Notes: generated by a model not told the origin, from the sequence alone. DNA of 64,000 bases from Pantoea piersonii (GCF_003612015.1 NZ_RARB01000001.1:434001-498000), one strand, 5' to 3'; positions 45,846 to 54,774 are shown, numbered from the stretch's first letter. Translations and numbers: made by a program.

Positions 45846-46358
45846 ATGAAAAAAATTGCATGTCTTTCAGCACTGGCTTGTGTTCTGGCAGTTTCTGCGG
45901 GTTCCGCAATGGCGCAGAGCACAGTCACCGGCGGTTACGCTCAGTCCGACTATCAGGGCGTGGCTAACAAAGCGAACGGTTTCAACCTGAAATACCGTTA
46001 TGAAGACGGCTCTAACCCGCTGGGTTGGATCGGTTCTTTCACTTACACCGAAAAAGATCGTACTGATGCTGGCGTGTACAGCAAAGGTCAGTACTACGGT
46101 TTCACCGCTGGTCCTGCTTACCGTCTGAACGACTGGGCGAGCATCTATGGCGTGGTTGGTATCGGCTACGGCAAATTCCAGCAGAACGACACTGTTGTCC
46201 GTGATAAAGGCGACTCCAGCGACGTGGGCTTCTCTTACGGTGCCGGCCTGCAGTTCAACCCGTACCAGGACTTCGCTATTGATGTAGGTTACGAGCAGAG
46301 CCGTATCCGTAGCGTCGATGTTGGCACCTGGATTGCTGGCGTAGGTTACAGCTTCTAA
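45846..46358 (+). CDS. ompX: Outer-membrane protein OmpX
   Basis: A 170-residue eight-stranded beta-barrel (E. coli OmpX, 171). Signal peptide 1-23 (cut after AMA-QS), then alternating aromatic strands ending in Phe (WIAGVGYSF), the outer-membrane insertion signature. The ATG at 45846 has GAGG upstream; the in-frame extension back to 45792 is rejected because it precedes the signal peptide. A terminator follows directly. Confidence 0.97.
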   Translation: MKKIACLSALACVLAVSAGSAMAQSTVTGGYAQSDYQGVANKANGFNLKYRYEDGSNPLGWIGSFTYTEKDRTDAGVYSKGQYYGFTAGPAYRLNDWASIYGVVGIGYGKFQQNDTVVRDKGDSSDVGFSYGAGLQFNPYQDFAIDVGYEQSRIRSVDVGTWIAGVGYSF

Positions 46359-46380
46359 GTCTTGCTTAGACCAGTTGCAG

Positions 46381-46410
46381 AAAAAACGGCCCTTCGCGGC
46401 CGTTTTTTTT
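46381..46410 (+). terminator. Intrinsic terminator of ompX
   Basis: AAAACGGCC pairs with GGCCGTTTT around CTTCGC, with a long A-run before and eight T residues after the stem, so it could act in both directions. Confidence 0.92.
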
Positions 46411-46517
46411 ATCTCTTTTTTAGCTGAACGACTACGGGGTGGCGGAGCGTTAAAGCGGAGAAAAAGATGAGCGAGCAGCCCTGGCAAAAGCAGAGGCTGC
46501 CTGAGAGAAGATGCGCG

Positions 46518-46712
46518 TTAGCCGCGCCAGATTAAATTCGGGCAGTCGCGATCGTTGCGTTTCGTGCCCAGCAGCTTTTCAACCAGCATCAGGCGAAGTG
46601 AAAACGGGGAGCGGCTCAGCAGGCAAAGCCAGGCCTTCAGCGATGAAGATGAAGCCGGTTGCGCTGTCTGGAAGCATTTGCCGCAGTCAAGGCAGCATTT
46701 CATGGTGCTCAT
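46518..46712 (-). CDS. mntS: Manganese-regulated small protein MntS (long form)
   Basis: A 64-residue small protein. The C-terminal part (LSRSPFSLRLMLVEKLL) matches the core of E. coli MntS (FSHSPFKVRLMLLSMLC). The N-terminus is about 20 residues longer than in E. coli (42 residues) and is cysteine-rich (KCCLDCGKC). The ATG at 46712 has GGGAGG six bases upstream, which fixes the start. MntS helps raise usable manganese, in part by inhibiting the exporter MntP. It lies between ompX and mntR, as in E. coli, and two MntR boxes precede it. Confidence 0.75.
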   Translation of the reverse strand: MSTMKCCLDCGKCFQTAQPASSSSLKAWLCLLSRSPFSLRLMLVEKLLGTKRNDRDCPNLIWRG

Positions 46713-46725
46713 ATCGACCTCCCAA

Positions 46726-46803
46726 TCAGTAACGTCGTAACAGCAGGCAAAGTCCGGCGACAAACAAGAGAAACAGCAGTAATAACAGATAAGGATCCTG
46801 CAC
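46726..46803 (-). CDS. Candidate 25-codon hydrophobic small ORF upstream of mntS
   Basis: GTG-start frame of 25 codons encoding an acidic start (QDP), about 17 hydrophobic residues (LLLLLFLLFVAGLC) and a basic end (LRRY): one predicted membrane helix. A GGAGA sequence lies about eight bases upstream. It ends 14 bases before the mntS ATG, within the MntR-controlled leader. It is not known to me; the alternative is that this is simply the mntS leader, with a longer ATG frame in another phase also open. Needs comparative support. Confidence 0.4.
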   Translation of the reverse strand: MQDPYLLLLLFLLFVAGLCLLLRRY

Positions 46804-46849
46804 GATCGTCTCTCCATTGTCAGCGCGTTTGCCTACAATATCGACAAAT

Positions 46850-46882
46850 ATAGCACTGGCTATACCCTGTAGCCAATGCTAT
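46850..46882. promoter_or_regulatory. Two MntR boxes between mntS and mntR
   Basis: ATAGCACTGGCTAT (46850-46863) and, on the other strand, ATAGCATTGGCTAC (46869-46882) match the MntR core ATAGC-N3-GGCTAT. They lie in the mntS/mntR gap, so manganese-bound MntR should repress mntS and could autoregulate mntR. Confidence 0.8.
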
Positions 46883-46978
46883 TTACGAAAAATTTGAGCT
46901 TCTTTGTGCCTGGTTTACAATGAGCGCAGCAAATCCGTCTCGCTACGCGAGCGCGGAGCATAATAAAGAGGAAGCTGA

Positions 46979-47440
46979 ATGAGTCGTCGTGCCAAAACTG
47001 GGGTGTCCGCTCCGCAAGGACCCCTGAAAGATATCGAAGAGCATGTCGAAGGATTTCGACAGGTACGCGAAGCCCATCGTCGCGAACTGATCGATGACTA
47101 CGTTGAGTTGATCTCAGATTTGATTGGTGAATTCGGCGAGGCGCGCCAGGTTGATATGGCGGCGCGACTGGGCGTCTCGCAGCCCACCGTGGCCAAAATG
47201 TTGAAACGACTCAGCAGCGCCGGGCTGGTCGAACAGGTTCCTTACCGCGGCGTCTTCCTGACCGGGGAAGGGGAAAAGCTGGCGGCAGAGAGCCGCGCAC
47301 GCCATCATATCGTCGAAACTTTCCTGCTCGCGCTGGGTATCAGCCCGGAAACCGCGCGTCGTGACTCCGAAGGCATCGAACATCACGTTAGCGATGAAAC
47401 ACTGGCCGTCTTCCAGAAATTTTACGAAAGCCGTCATTAA
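46979..47440 (+). CDS. mntR: Manganese-responsive regulator MntR
   Basis: A 153-residue DtxR-family regulator (E. coli MntR, 155). The winged helix includes [21 protein letters not shown], and the metal-binding and dimerisation part includes VEEHVEGF-like [29 protein letters not shown] and [12 protein letters not shown]. Mn-bound MntR represses uptake (mntH) and mntS and activates the exporter mntP. MntR boxes lie upstream. ybiR follows after 17 bases. Confidence 0.96.
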   Translation: MSRRAKTGVSAPQGPLKDIEEHVEGFRQVREAHRRELIDDYVELISDLIGEFGEARQVDMAARLGVSQPTVAKMLKRLSSAGLVEQVPYRGVFLTGEGEKLAAESRARHHIVETFLLALGISPETARRDSEGIEHHVSDETLAVFQKFYESRH

Positions 47441-47457
47441 TCACCGGGCCCGCTAAC

Positions 47458-48567
47458 ATGTTAACCGTGCTGCGCACTTTTTTGCATGATCGTATTCTGC
47501 ATCTGTTGTTAGCGTTTGGCGCAATACTGCTTCTGCTGGCGAATTTCTGCTGGGCGGATCTGCCTGGCGCGGTTGACTGGCATACTATCGTTACGCTGAC
47601 CGGCCTGCTGTTGTTAACCAAAGGACTGGAAGTCAGCGGCTATTTTGATGTCCTGGGCGCGCGGCTGATCGGCCGCTTCCGACATGAACGCGCGCTGGCG
47701 CTGTTTATGGTGCTGGCCGCTGCGCTGCTCTCAACCTTCCTGACTAACGATGTGGCGCTGTTTATTCTGGTGCCGCTCACCCTGACGCTGCGCAAATATT
47801 CACGTCTGCCTTTGTCCAGGCTGATCATCTTTGAAGCGCTGGCCGTTAATGCGGGCTCGTTGTTGACGCCGGTAGGTAATCCGCAAAATATCCTGCTGTG
47901 GAGCCACGGCCAGCTCAGCGTGGCGGGATTTATCGCGCAAATGACGCCGCTGGCGGTCTGGCTGCTGGTGACGCTGCTGGCGCTGACGTGGTTCAGCTTT
48001 AAGCCGCGCGCCATTGAGAAGCATGGCGATGACGAGAGCCGCGAGTGGCAGAAGCCGCTGTTTGCCGTCAGCGTCCTGCTCTATCTTCTGTTTGTCGCCG
48101 CGCTTGAGTGGCAGATGACCGGCTGGGCGCTACTGCTCATCATCGGCTGTTATTTGCTGATGGCGCGCAGAGTGCTGATCGCCATCGACTGGAGCCTGCT
48201 GGCGGTCTTTATCGCGATGTTTATCGACGTCTACCTGCTGACGCACCTGCCGATTGTGCAGCAGCATTTCGATGCCGTATCACGCTTCAGCGATGGCGCC
48301 ATATATCTGCTGGCCATCGGTCTGTCGCAGATAATCAGCAACGTGCCCGCTACTATTTTGCTGCTGCAGAAAATCCCGCCTTCCGACGTTTTCGCCTGGG
48401 CAGTGAATATCGGCGGATTTGGTTTGCTGCCAGGGTCGCTGGCTAATCTGATTGCGCTGCGCATGGCGAAAGATCGTCGCGTCTGGTGGCAGTTTCACCT
48501 CTTCTCTCTGCCGATGCTGGCCTGGTCGATGCTCAGCGGCTGGCTGCTGCTGCGCCTGTTGCATTAG
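47458..48567 (+). CDS. ybiR: Membrane anion/arsenite-permease-like transporter YbiR
   Basis: A 369-residue inner-membrane protein (E. coli YbiR, 372) with ten or more helices of the ion-transporter (ArsB/NhaD) fold. Repeated re-entrant motifs FLTNDVALFILVPL, NAGSLLTPVGNPQNILLW and ISNVPATILLL are typical. It sits 17 bases after mntR on the same strand, as in E. coli. Substrate unknown; a metal or organic-anion role is only suggested by context. Confidence 0.93.
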   Translation: MLTVLRTFLHDRILHLLLAFGAILLLLANFCWADLPGAVDWHTIVTLTGLLLLTKGLEVSGYFDVLGARLIGRFRHERALALFMVLAAALLSTFLTNDVALFILVPLTLTLRKYSRLPLSRLIIFEALAVNAGSLLTPVGNPQNILLWSHGQLSVAGFIAQMTPLAVWLLVTLLALTWFSFKPRAIEKHGDDESREWQKPLFAVSVLLYLLFVAALEWQMTGWALLLIIGCYLLMARRVLIAIDWSLLAVFIAMFIDVYLLTHLPIVQQHFDAVSRFSDGAIYLLAIGLSQIISNVPATILLLQKIPPSDVFAWAVNIGGFGLLPGSLANLIALRMAKDRRVWWQFHLFSLPMLAWSMLSGWLLLRLLH

Positions 48568-48713
48568 CTTCCGCTGCGCTTAAAAAAATGTTGCAGGTTG
48601 TGCCTCTTTTGTCTGGAAAAGTCAAGAAACGCTGGAAAATGTCAGTTTACCATCTACTGTTTATCTGACCTTTTATGCCCTGGAATTAGGGCGTTAGCTA
48701 TGCGGAACTGACT

Positions 48714-49853
48714 ATGAGCAACAATGATAAAGGCGAATCCCATCAGGACGATGTAAAGAAAGAGCAGGATCCTTCCAGCGAGCAGTCTGAACAGGATAAC
48801 GAGCAGCCTGAGCGCAAAAGACCCGGCAAAAAACCGCTGATCATCCTCGCTATCGTGGTTGTGATCATGCTGATAGTCGGTTTCTGGTTCTGGTTCACGA
48901 CGCGTAATGAAGAGAGCACCGACGACGCCTTTACCGAAGGTGACGCGGTCACTATCGCGCCTAAAGCCTCGGGCTACGTGGTGAAGCTGCTGGTCAAAGA
49001 TAACCAGCGGGTGAAAAAGGGCGATCTGCTGGTTGAGATCGATCCGCGTGATACTCTCGCTCAACGCGATCAGGCCAAAGCGCAGCTTGGACTGGCGCAG
49101 GCGCAGCTGCATCAGGCGCAGGCGCAGCTGGCGCTCTCTAAAGTGCAGTATCCGGCGCAGCGCGATCAGGCGCTGGCCGATCAGGCGAAAGCGCAGGCGA
49201 ACCTGTTAAACGCTGAAGCGGACTACCGTCGTCAGCGCGGCGTCGATCCACGCGCCACCAGCCAGCGCAATATTGACACCGCCGCCGCGCAGCTGCGTTC
49301 GGCCCAGGCGCAGCTGCAGAGCGCCAAAGCGCAGGTGGAAGTCGCCTCGCAGGTCGCGCTGCAGATCCGTCAGCAGGAAACCAACGTGGAAGCGCGCCAG
49401 CAACAGGTCGCGCAGGCGCAGGCGCAGCTGAATACCGCTGAGCTGAACCTTTCCTATACGCAGGTGCGCGCGCCGTACGACGGCTTCGTCACCAAACGCA
49501 ACGTGCAGCTCGGCACGCTGGTGCAGGCGGGCAGTTCGCTGTTTTCGCTGGTGTCGCCCGATATCTGGATCACCGCTAACTTTAAAGAGTCGCAGCTGGA
49601 GCGGATGAACCCAGGCGACAAAGTGGCGATTAGCATCGATGCCTGGCCCGATATGCAGCTGGAAGGGCACGTAGACAGTATTCAGATGGGCTCCGGTTCG
49701 CGCTTCTCTACTTTCCCGGCGGAGAACGCCACCGGCAACTACGTGAAGATCGTGCAGCGCGTACCGGTGAAAATCGTTATCGACAAAGGGCTGGATCCGA
49801 ACCATCCGCTGCCGCTCGGCCTGTCGGTTGAACCTAAGGTTACCGTGGAATGA
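48714..49853 (+). CDS. EmrA-like membrane fusion protein of a multidrug efflux pump
   Basis: A 379-residue HlyD-family adaptor. A polar, charged cytoplasmic N-terminus (about 1-40), one TM (41-62), a lipoyl domain (TIAPKASGYVVKLLVKDNQRVKKGD), a long QAQAQL-rich coiled-coil hairpin (about 110-230), and a beta-barrel domain. It bridges the pump to the outer-membrane factor across the periplasm. The stop overlaps the ATG of the pump gene (ATGA). First gene of a three-gene operon. Confidence 0.93.
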   Translation: MSNNDKGESHQDDVKKEQDPSSEQSEQDNEQPERKRPGKKPLIILAIVVVIMLIVGFWFWFTTRNEESTDDAFTEGDAVTIAPKASGYVVKLLVKDNQRVKKGDLLVEIDPRDTLAQRDQAKAQLGLAQAQLHQAQAQLALSKVQYPAQRDQALADQAKAQANLLNAEADYRRQRGVDPRATSQRNIDTAAAQLRSAQAQLQSAKAQVEVASQVALQIRQQETNVEARQQQVAQAQAQLNTAELNLSYTQVRAPYDGFVTKRNVQLGTLVQAGSSLFSLVSPDIWITANFKESQLERMNPGDKVAISIDAWPDMQLEGHVDSIQMGSGSRFSTFPAENATGNYVKIVQRVPVKIVIDKGLDPNHPLPLGLSVEPKVTVE

Positions 49854-51418
49854 GCCAGGCGCAGAGCTGGCAGCCCTCCAGCAATCCGTGGCTGGTGGCG
49901 GTGACCGTCACGCTGGCGGTGTTCATGGAGATCCTGGACACCACCATCGTTAACGTGGCGCTGCCCCATATTGCCGGTTCGCTCTCTTCCAGCTACGACG
50001 AATCGACCTGGGTGCTGACCTCTTACCTGGTGGCGAACGGCATCGTACTGCCGATCTCCGCCTTTTTCAGTCGACTGTTCGGCCGCAAGCAGTTCTTCCT
50101 GATCTGCATCGTTATGTTCACTATCTGCTCGTTCCTGTGCGGCATCGCTACCGAGCTGTGGCAGATCATCCTGTTCCGCGTGCTGCAGGGCTTCTTCGGC
50201 GGCGGTTTGCAGCCGGTACAGCAGTCGGTGCTGCTTGATTACTTTAAGGCGGAAGATCGCGGCAAGGCGTTCGGTCTCTCCTCGATCGCCATTATCGTCG
50301 CGCCCGTTATCGGGCCGACGCTCGGCGGCTGGATCACTGATAACTACAGCTGGCGCTGGGTCTTCTTTATTAACATTCCGGTCGGCGTTTTGACGGTGCT
50401 GGCGATCTATCAGCTGCTGGAAGATCCGCCGTGGGAGCGCAAGTGGGCGAAAGGGCGGCTGAAGATCGACTATATCGGCATCGGGTTGATTACGCTGGGT
50501 CTCGGCTGCCTGCAGGTATTTCTCGATCGCGGTGAAGATGAAGACTGGTTCGCCTCGCACTTTATCGTGCTGTTCGCCACGCTGGCGCTGGTGGGCATCG
50601 TCGGCGCGGTTTACTGGCTGATGTATGCCCGGAAGCCGGTGGTGGATATTCTGGTGATGAAAGACCGCAACTTCTGGGTATCAGGACTGCTGATGGCGGG
50701 CATGGCGATGATCCTCTACGGCAGCTCGGTCGTTCTGCCGCAGCTGGCGCAGCAGGATCTCGGCTATACCGCCACCTGGTCGGGACTGGTGCTGTCGCCG
50801 GGCGCTATCCTGATTGTGCTGACCATCCCGCTGGTCATCAGCCTGATGCCGCGCGTGCAGACGCGCTATATCATCGCCTTCGGCTTTACCTGTCTGACGC
50901 TGGCGTTTTTGTACTCGTCGACCCTGACGCCGGATGTTGATTTTAAAACGCTGGTGCTGATGCGCAGCGCGCAGTCGATTGGGCTGGGTTTTCTGTTCGT
51001 GCCGCTGACCACCATCGCCTTTATTACCATCCCGCAGCAGCTCAACGCCGATGCGTCGGCGCTGTTTACCATGTTCCGCAACGTAGCGGGCTCGATCGGT
51101 ATTTCGCTCTCAACGGCGGCGATCACCGAGCGCGAACAGGTACGCTCGGCACATATGGTGCACAACATGACGCCGCTTAACGAGCAGTTCAACATTACCG
51201 TGCAGCACTGGGGGCAGGCGATCCGCGACTTCACGTCGGCGGTTGGCGATCCTACCACGCTGGCGGCTGGTCAGCTCTATCAGGAGATGGTGGCGCAGGC
51301 GCGCATTCTGGCGTACATCGACGTCTTTACGGGCTTAAGCATCATCGCCCTGATCTTGATTCCATTTTGTTGGCTGCTGTCGCCGATTAAGAGCGAAGGC
51401 AGTGCAGGAGCACACTGA
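49850..51418 (+). CDS. EmrB/QacA-type MFS drug:H+ antiporter
   Basis: A 522-residue, 14-helix DHA2 transporter. Motifs MEILDTTIVNVALPHI (TM1) and RFLQG-type FRVLQGFFGGGLQPVQQ (TM4), plus GPTLGGWITDNYSWRWVFFIN (antiporter motif C), define the family. It pumps hydrophobic compounds from the cytoplasm or membrane. It overlaps the EmrA-like gene by four bases and is one base before the outer-membrane factor gene, so the three form one transcription unit. Confidence 0.94.
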   Translation: MSQAQSWQPSSNPWLVAVTVTLAVFMEILDTTIVNVALPHIAGSLSSSYDESTWVLTSYLVANGIVLPISAFFSRLFGRKQFFLICIVMFTICSFLCGIATELWQIILFRVLQGFFGGGLQPVQQSVLLDYFKAEDRGKAFGLSSIAIIVAPVIGPTLGGWITDNYSWRWVFFINIPVGVLTVLAIYQLLEDPPWERKWAKGRLKIDYIGIGLITLGLGCLQVFLDRGEDEDWFASHFIVLFATLALVGIVGAVYWLMYARKPVVDILVMKDRNFWVSGLLMAGMAMILYGSSVVLPQLAQQDLGYTATWSGLVLSPGAILIVLTIPLVISLMPRVQTRYIIAFGFTCLTLAFLYSSTLTPDVDFKTLVLMRSAQSIGLGFLFVPLTTIAFITIPQQLNADASALFTMFRNVAGSIGISLSTAAITEREQVRSAHMVHNMTPLNEQFNITVQHWGQAIRDFTSAVGDPTTLAAGQLYQEMVAQARILAYIDVFTGLSIIALILIPFCWLLSPIKSEGSAGAH

Positions 51419-51419
51419 C

Positions 51420-52955
51420 ATGAAGGTTACCTTTACACGCCAGGTGGCGAGACCGCTCAGCCTGCTGACGCTGGCACTCTGTCTGGCGGGCTGCGCCGTC
51501 GGACCCGATTACGAAGCGCCGAAGCCGCAGCTGCCAGGGGGCTATCATCTGCTGGACGCGCAGCAGGCGTCGAAAACCGAGCCCGGCGCCGTCAGCACGC
51601 GCTGGTGGCAAACCTTTAACGATCCGCAGCTCAACAGCCTGATCGATCGCGCTATTGAAGGTAACCTGACGCTGCAGCAGGCGGTGCTGCGCATCGCAGG
51701 CGCGCGTCAGGAGCTGGCGCAGGCGCGCGGCGGCCTCTTTCCCAGCCTGAACGGCAGCGCGAAAGTCACGCGTCAGCAGCTGGGGCTGGAGGGGCTGTTG
51801 AAAGCAAACGGCGTCACCGACCAGCTCGACAGCGATACCGCCAGTCAGCTAAGCAGCCTGGAGCAGCCGGTAACGCTTTATCAGGGCAGCTTCGACGCCA
51901 GCTGGGAGCTGGATTTGTGGGGCAAAGTCCGTCGCCAGGTCGAACTGGCCGACGCGCAAACCCAGGCGGCAATAGAGCAGCGCAACGACGCACTGGTCTC
52001 GCTGGAAGCTGAGGTGGCGCGCGCCTACCTGCAACTGCGCGGCGCGCAGGCGACAATCGCCACGCTGGAGCAGCAAATCGCCGTGGCGCAGCAGAGCTGG
52101 GAGCTGACGCAGAGCCAGCAGCGCAACGGACTCGCGCCGCTCACCGATGTAGAAAACGCGCGCGCGCAGCTCAGTTCGCTGCAGGCGCAGCTGCCGCAGT
52201 ATCAGTCGCAGGCGCGCCAGGCGATGAACGGGCTGGCGGTGCTGCTGGGCAAAACGCCGGGGGCGCTGGATAACGAGCTTTTCGCGCCGAAAGCGATGCC
52301 CGCGCTGCCGCAAATGGTGCCGGTCGGCATTCCCGCCACGCTGGCGCGTCGACGCCCCGATATTCGGCAGGCCGAGGCGACGCTGCATGCGCAGACGGCG
52401 AATATCGGCGTGTCGGTGGCGCAGCTTTTCCCCAGCCTGTCGCTCACCGGCCAGCTTGGGGTGCGCAATACCGATGTCAGCTACCTCGACAACTGGAGTA
52501 GTCACTTCTATTCCGTCGGCCCCTCGCTGTCGATTCCCATTTTCCAGGGCGGTCGGCTGGTTTCCAGCGTCAGGCTGGCGCGCGCCCAGCAGGCCAGCGC
52601 AGCCCTTGACTACCGGCAGACGGTGCTGACCGCGTTGCAGGATGTGGAAAACGCGCTGGTGAGCTATCGCGCCGATCAGGCGAGGGTAACGGCGCTGGAC
52701 GAAACCACCGGTTCGCTGCAGCGCGCCTTCGATCTGGCCAGCGACAGCTATCGGCAGGGCATCTCAACCTTTATCGACGTGCTGGACGCTCAGCGTCAGC
52801 TGGCGCAGGCGCAGGAGCAGGCGACGCAGGCGCGCATGCAGAGCGCGCTCGATTTAGTTGCGCTCTATAAGGCGCTGGGTGGCGGCTGGGAGACTTACCA
52901 AAACGTCACGCTGCCGCAGTTCGACGTTTTCGGCCCGGCGACCCCCGCCAGCTAA
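51420..52955 (+). CDS. Outer-membrane efflux lipoprotein, NodT/OprM-type
   Basis: A 511-residue TolC-family channel. The lipobox LAGC (about 27-30) marks a lipoprotein anchored in the outer membrane; two OEP repeats follow with typical blocks WWQTFNDPQLNSLIDRAI and RRPDIRQAEATLHAQTANIGV. The ATG at 51420 has AGGAG eight bases upstream and starts the signal peptide; an earlier in-frame Met is less likely. It completes a self-contained tripartite efflux system that does not depend on a separate TolC. Confidence 0.95.
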   Translation: MKVTFTRQVARPLSLLTLALCLAGCAVGPDYEAPKPQLPGGYHLLDAQQASKTEPGAVSTRWWQTFNDPQLNSLIDRAIEGNLTLQQAVLRIAGARQELAQARGGLFPSLNGSAKVTRQQLGLEGLLKANGVTDQLDSDTASQLSSLEQPVTLYQGSFDASWELDLWGKVRRQVELADAQTQAAIEQRNDALVSLEAEVARAYLQLRGAQATIATLEQQIAVAQQSWELTQSQQRNGLAPLTDVENARAQLSSLQAQLPQYQSQARQAMNGLAVLLGKTPGALDNELFAPKAMPALPQMVPVGIPATLARRRPDIRQAEATLHAQTANIGVSVAQLFPSLSLTGQLGVRNTDVSYLDNWSSHFYSVGPSLSIPIFQGGRLVSSVRLARAQQASAALDYRQTVLTALQDVENALVSYRADQARVTALDETTGSLQRAFDLASDSYRQGISTFIDVLDAQRQLAQAQEQATQARMQSALDLVALYKALGGGWETYQNVTLPQFDVFGPATPAS

Positions 52956-52967
52956 TATTTCTCCTTT

Positions 52968-52993
52968 TCGGCTGCGGCGCCTGTCGCAGCCGA
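52968..52993. terminator. Possible terminator hairpin after the efflux operon
   Basis: TCGGCTGCG and CGCAGCCGA pair over an 8-base loop 13 bases after the stop. No T-run follows on the plus strand. The rest of the 283-base gap to the sugar porter is AT-rich and has one CRP-like half site (TGTGA, 53113-53117). Confidence 0.45.
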
Positions 52994-53238
52994 CGCGCCA
53001 CAGCGCTATATCCGCTGCAATATTATTGAAATAAATATTTCCTTTTTATCCCTGCGTGGATTTTTTGCACGGTACGAAGTATGGCAGCGGGTAAAGCGTT
53101 ACTCCCCATAAGTGTGATCTGTGGTGCAAAAATAAGCGGAGCCTATGACTCAGCGCGCAAAACTAATATTTCATATTTCATCTTTGCGATAAAAATAATC
53201 TAGTTTCACTGGATACCTGCACAACACCAGGAGATAAC

Positions 53239-54723
53239 ATGTCCAGAGAATCCTACCTTACGCTAAATAAAGCCTCAGGGCCGAACAGCAACACCCGCAC
53301 CGAACCTTTCGTTAAAGTTATCGCCGTGGTCGCCACGCTTGGCGGCCTGTTATTTGGTTACGATACCGGCGTGATCTCGGGTGCATTGCTGTTTATGGGC
53401 CCCGAACTCAATCTCACGCCCTTTACCACCGGTCTGGTCACCAGCAGCCTGCTGTTTGGCGCTGCCTTCGGCGCGCTTCTGTCAGGTCATTTCGCGGCAG
53501 CGGCCGGGCGGAAAAAAATTATCCTCGTTTTGGCCATTATCTTTGCTATTGGCGCGCTCGGTACCTCGATGGCGCCGGATGTGGAATGGATGATTTTCTT
53601 CCGTCTGGTGCTGGGCGTCGCGGTCGGCGGCGCAGCAGCCACCGTGCCGGTCTATATTGCGGAAATCGCGCCAGCTAACCGACGCGGTCAGCTGGTCACG
53701 CTACAGGAACTGATGATTGTCTCCGGCCAGATGCTCGCCTATATCTCTAACGCGGGTTTCAATGCCGCCTGGGGCGGCGAAACGACCTGGCGCTGGATGC
53801 TGGCGGTCGCGACGCTGCCAGCGGTACTGCTCTTCTTCGGCATGATGTTTATGCCGGATACGCCCCGCTGGTACGCCATGAAAGGGCGTCTGGCCGAGGC
53901 GCGCAAAGTGCTGGAACGGACCCGCGCGCCCCAGGATGTCGACTGGGAGCTGACCGAGATTGAAGAGACGCTGACGGAAGAGGCGCAGCAGCGGCCACGC
54001 TTGCGTGAACTGCGCAAGCCCTGGCTGTTTAAGCTGTTTCTTATCGGTATGGGGATTGCGGTGATTCAGCAGCTGACCGGCGTAAATACCATTATGTATT
54101 ACGCGCCGACCATGCTGAAGGCGGTTGGCATGGATGACAGCGCGGCGCTGTTCGCCACTATCGCCAACGGTGCGATCTCGGTGGTAATGACTTTAGTCGG
54201 TATCTGGCTGCTGGGGAAAATGGGCCGGCGCGCCATGACTATGCTCGGCCAGTTCGGCTGTACCGCCTGTCTGGTATTTATCGGTGCGGTCACGTTCTTT
54301 ATGCCTGAAACGGTTAATGGCCAGCCCGATATGTGGCGCAGTTATATGGTGCTGCTCGGCATGTTAATGTTTTTAAGCTTTCAGCAGGGCGCATTATCGC
54401 CGGTCACCTGGCTGCTGCTGTCAGAAATATTCCCGACGCGCCTGCGCGGTATTTTTATGGGCGGCGCGGTATTCGCTATGTGGATCGCCAATTTCCTTAT
54501 TTCGCTGATGTTCCCGGTTCTGCTGGCAAGCGTGGGTCTGGCGGGCGCATTCTTTATCTTTGCGCTGGTGGGCATCGCAGGCGCGATATTTGTCATTAAG
54601 TGCGTACCGGAAACGCGTAACCGCAGTCTGGAGCAGATCGAACACTATCTGCATGAAACGCTCTCGCATGATGAAGAGCCTGCTCCTAAGCCGCTGGGTC
54701 GCCCGGTAAATAAAACATCATAA
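53239..54723 (+). CDS. Sugar-porter family MFS transporter (IolT/XylE-like)
   Basis: A 494-residue, 12-helix proton symporter of the sugar porter family. Signatures: GGLLFGYDTGVISGAL in TM1, RLVLGVAVGGAAATVPVYIAEIAP after TM4, VIQQLTGVNTIMYYAPTML in TM7 and VPETRNRSLEQIE at the end. The pattern fits hexose or myo-inositol carriers. A myo-inositol role is tempting given the phytase cluster 30 kb away, but sequence alone does not decide it. GGAGA lies upstream of the ATG; a strong terminator follows. Confidence 0.88.
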   Translation: MSRESYLTLNKASGPNSNTRTEPFVKVIAVVATLGGLLFGYDTGVISGALLFMGPELNLTPFTTGLVTSSLLFGAAFGALLSGHFAAAAGRKKIILVLAIIFAIGALGTSMAPDVEWMIFFRLVLGVAVGGAAATVPVYIAEIAPANRRGQLVTLQELMIVSGQMLAYISNAGFNAAWGGETTWRWMLAVATLPAVLLFFGMMFMPDTPRWYAMKGRLAEARKVLERTRAPQDVDWELTEIEETLTEEAQQRPRLRELRKPWLFKLFLIGMGIAVIQQLTGVNTIMYYAPTMLKAVGMDDSAALFATIANGAISVVMTLVGIWLLGKMGRRAMTMLGQFGCTACLVFIGAVTFFMPETVNGQPDMWRSYMVLLGMLMFLSFQQGALSPVTWLLLSEIFPTRLRGIFMGGAVFAMWIANFLISLMFPVLLASVGLAGAFFIFALVGIAGAIFVIKCVPETRNRSLEQIEHYLHETLSHDEEPAPKPLGRPVNKTS

Positions 54724-54747
54724 TTAAAGGTTATCAATTGTGATCTG

Positions 54748-54774
54748 AGCCGGCGCCTGCGCCGGCTTTTTTTT
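54748..54774 (+). terminator. Intrinsic terminator of the sugar porter gene
   Basis: AGCCGGCGC pairs with GCGCCGGCT, closely followed by eight T residues. Confidence 0.92.

Noticed and set aside
46713-46817. ATG frame extending mntS upstream by 35 codons
   Set aside because: The extension is odd and cysteine-rich and lacks a good start, while the ATG at 46712 has an excellent Shine-Dalgarno; the GTG small ORF uses another phase.
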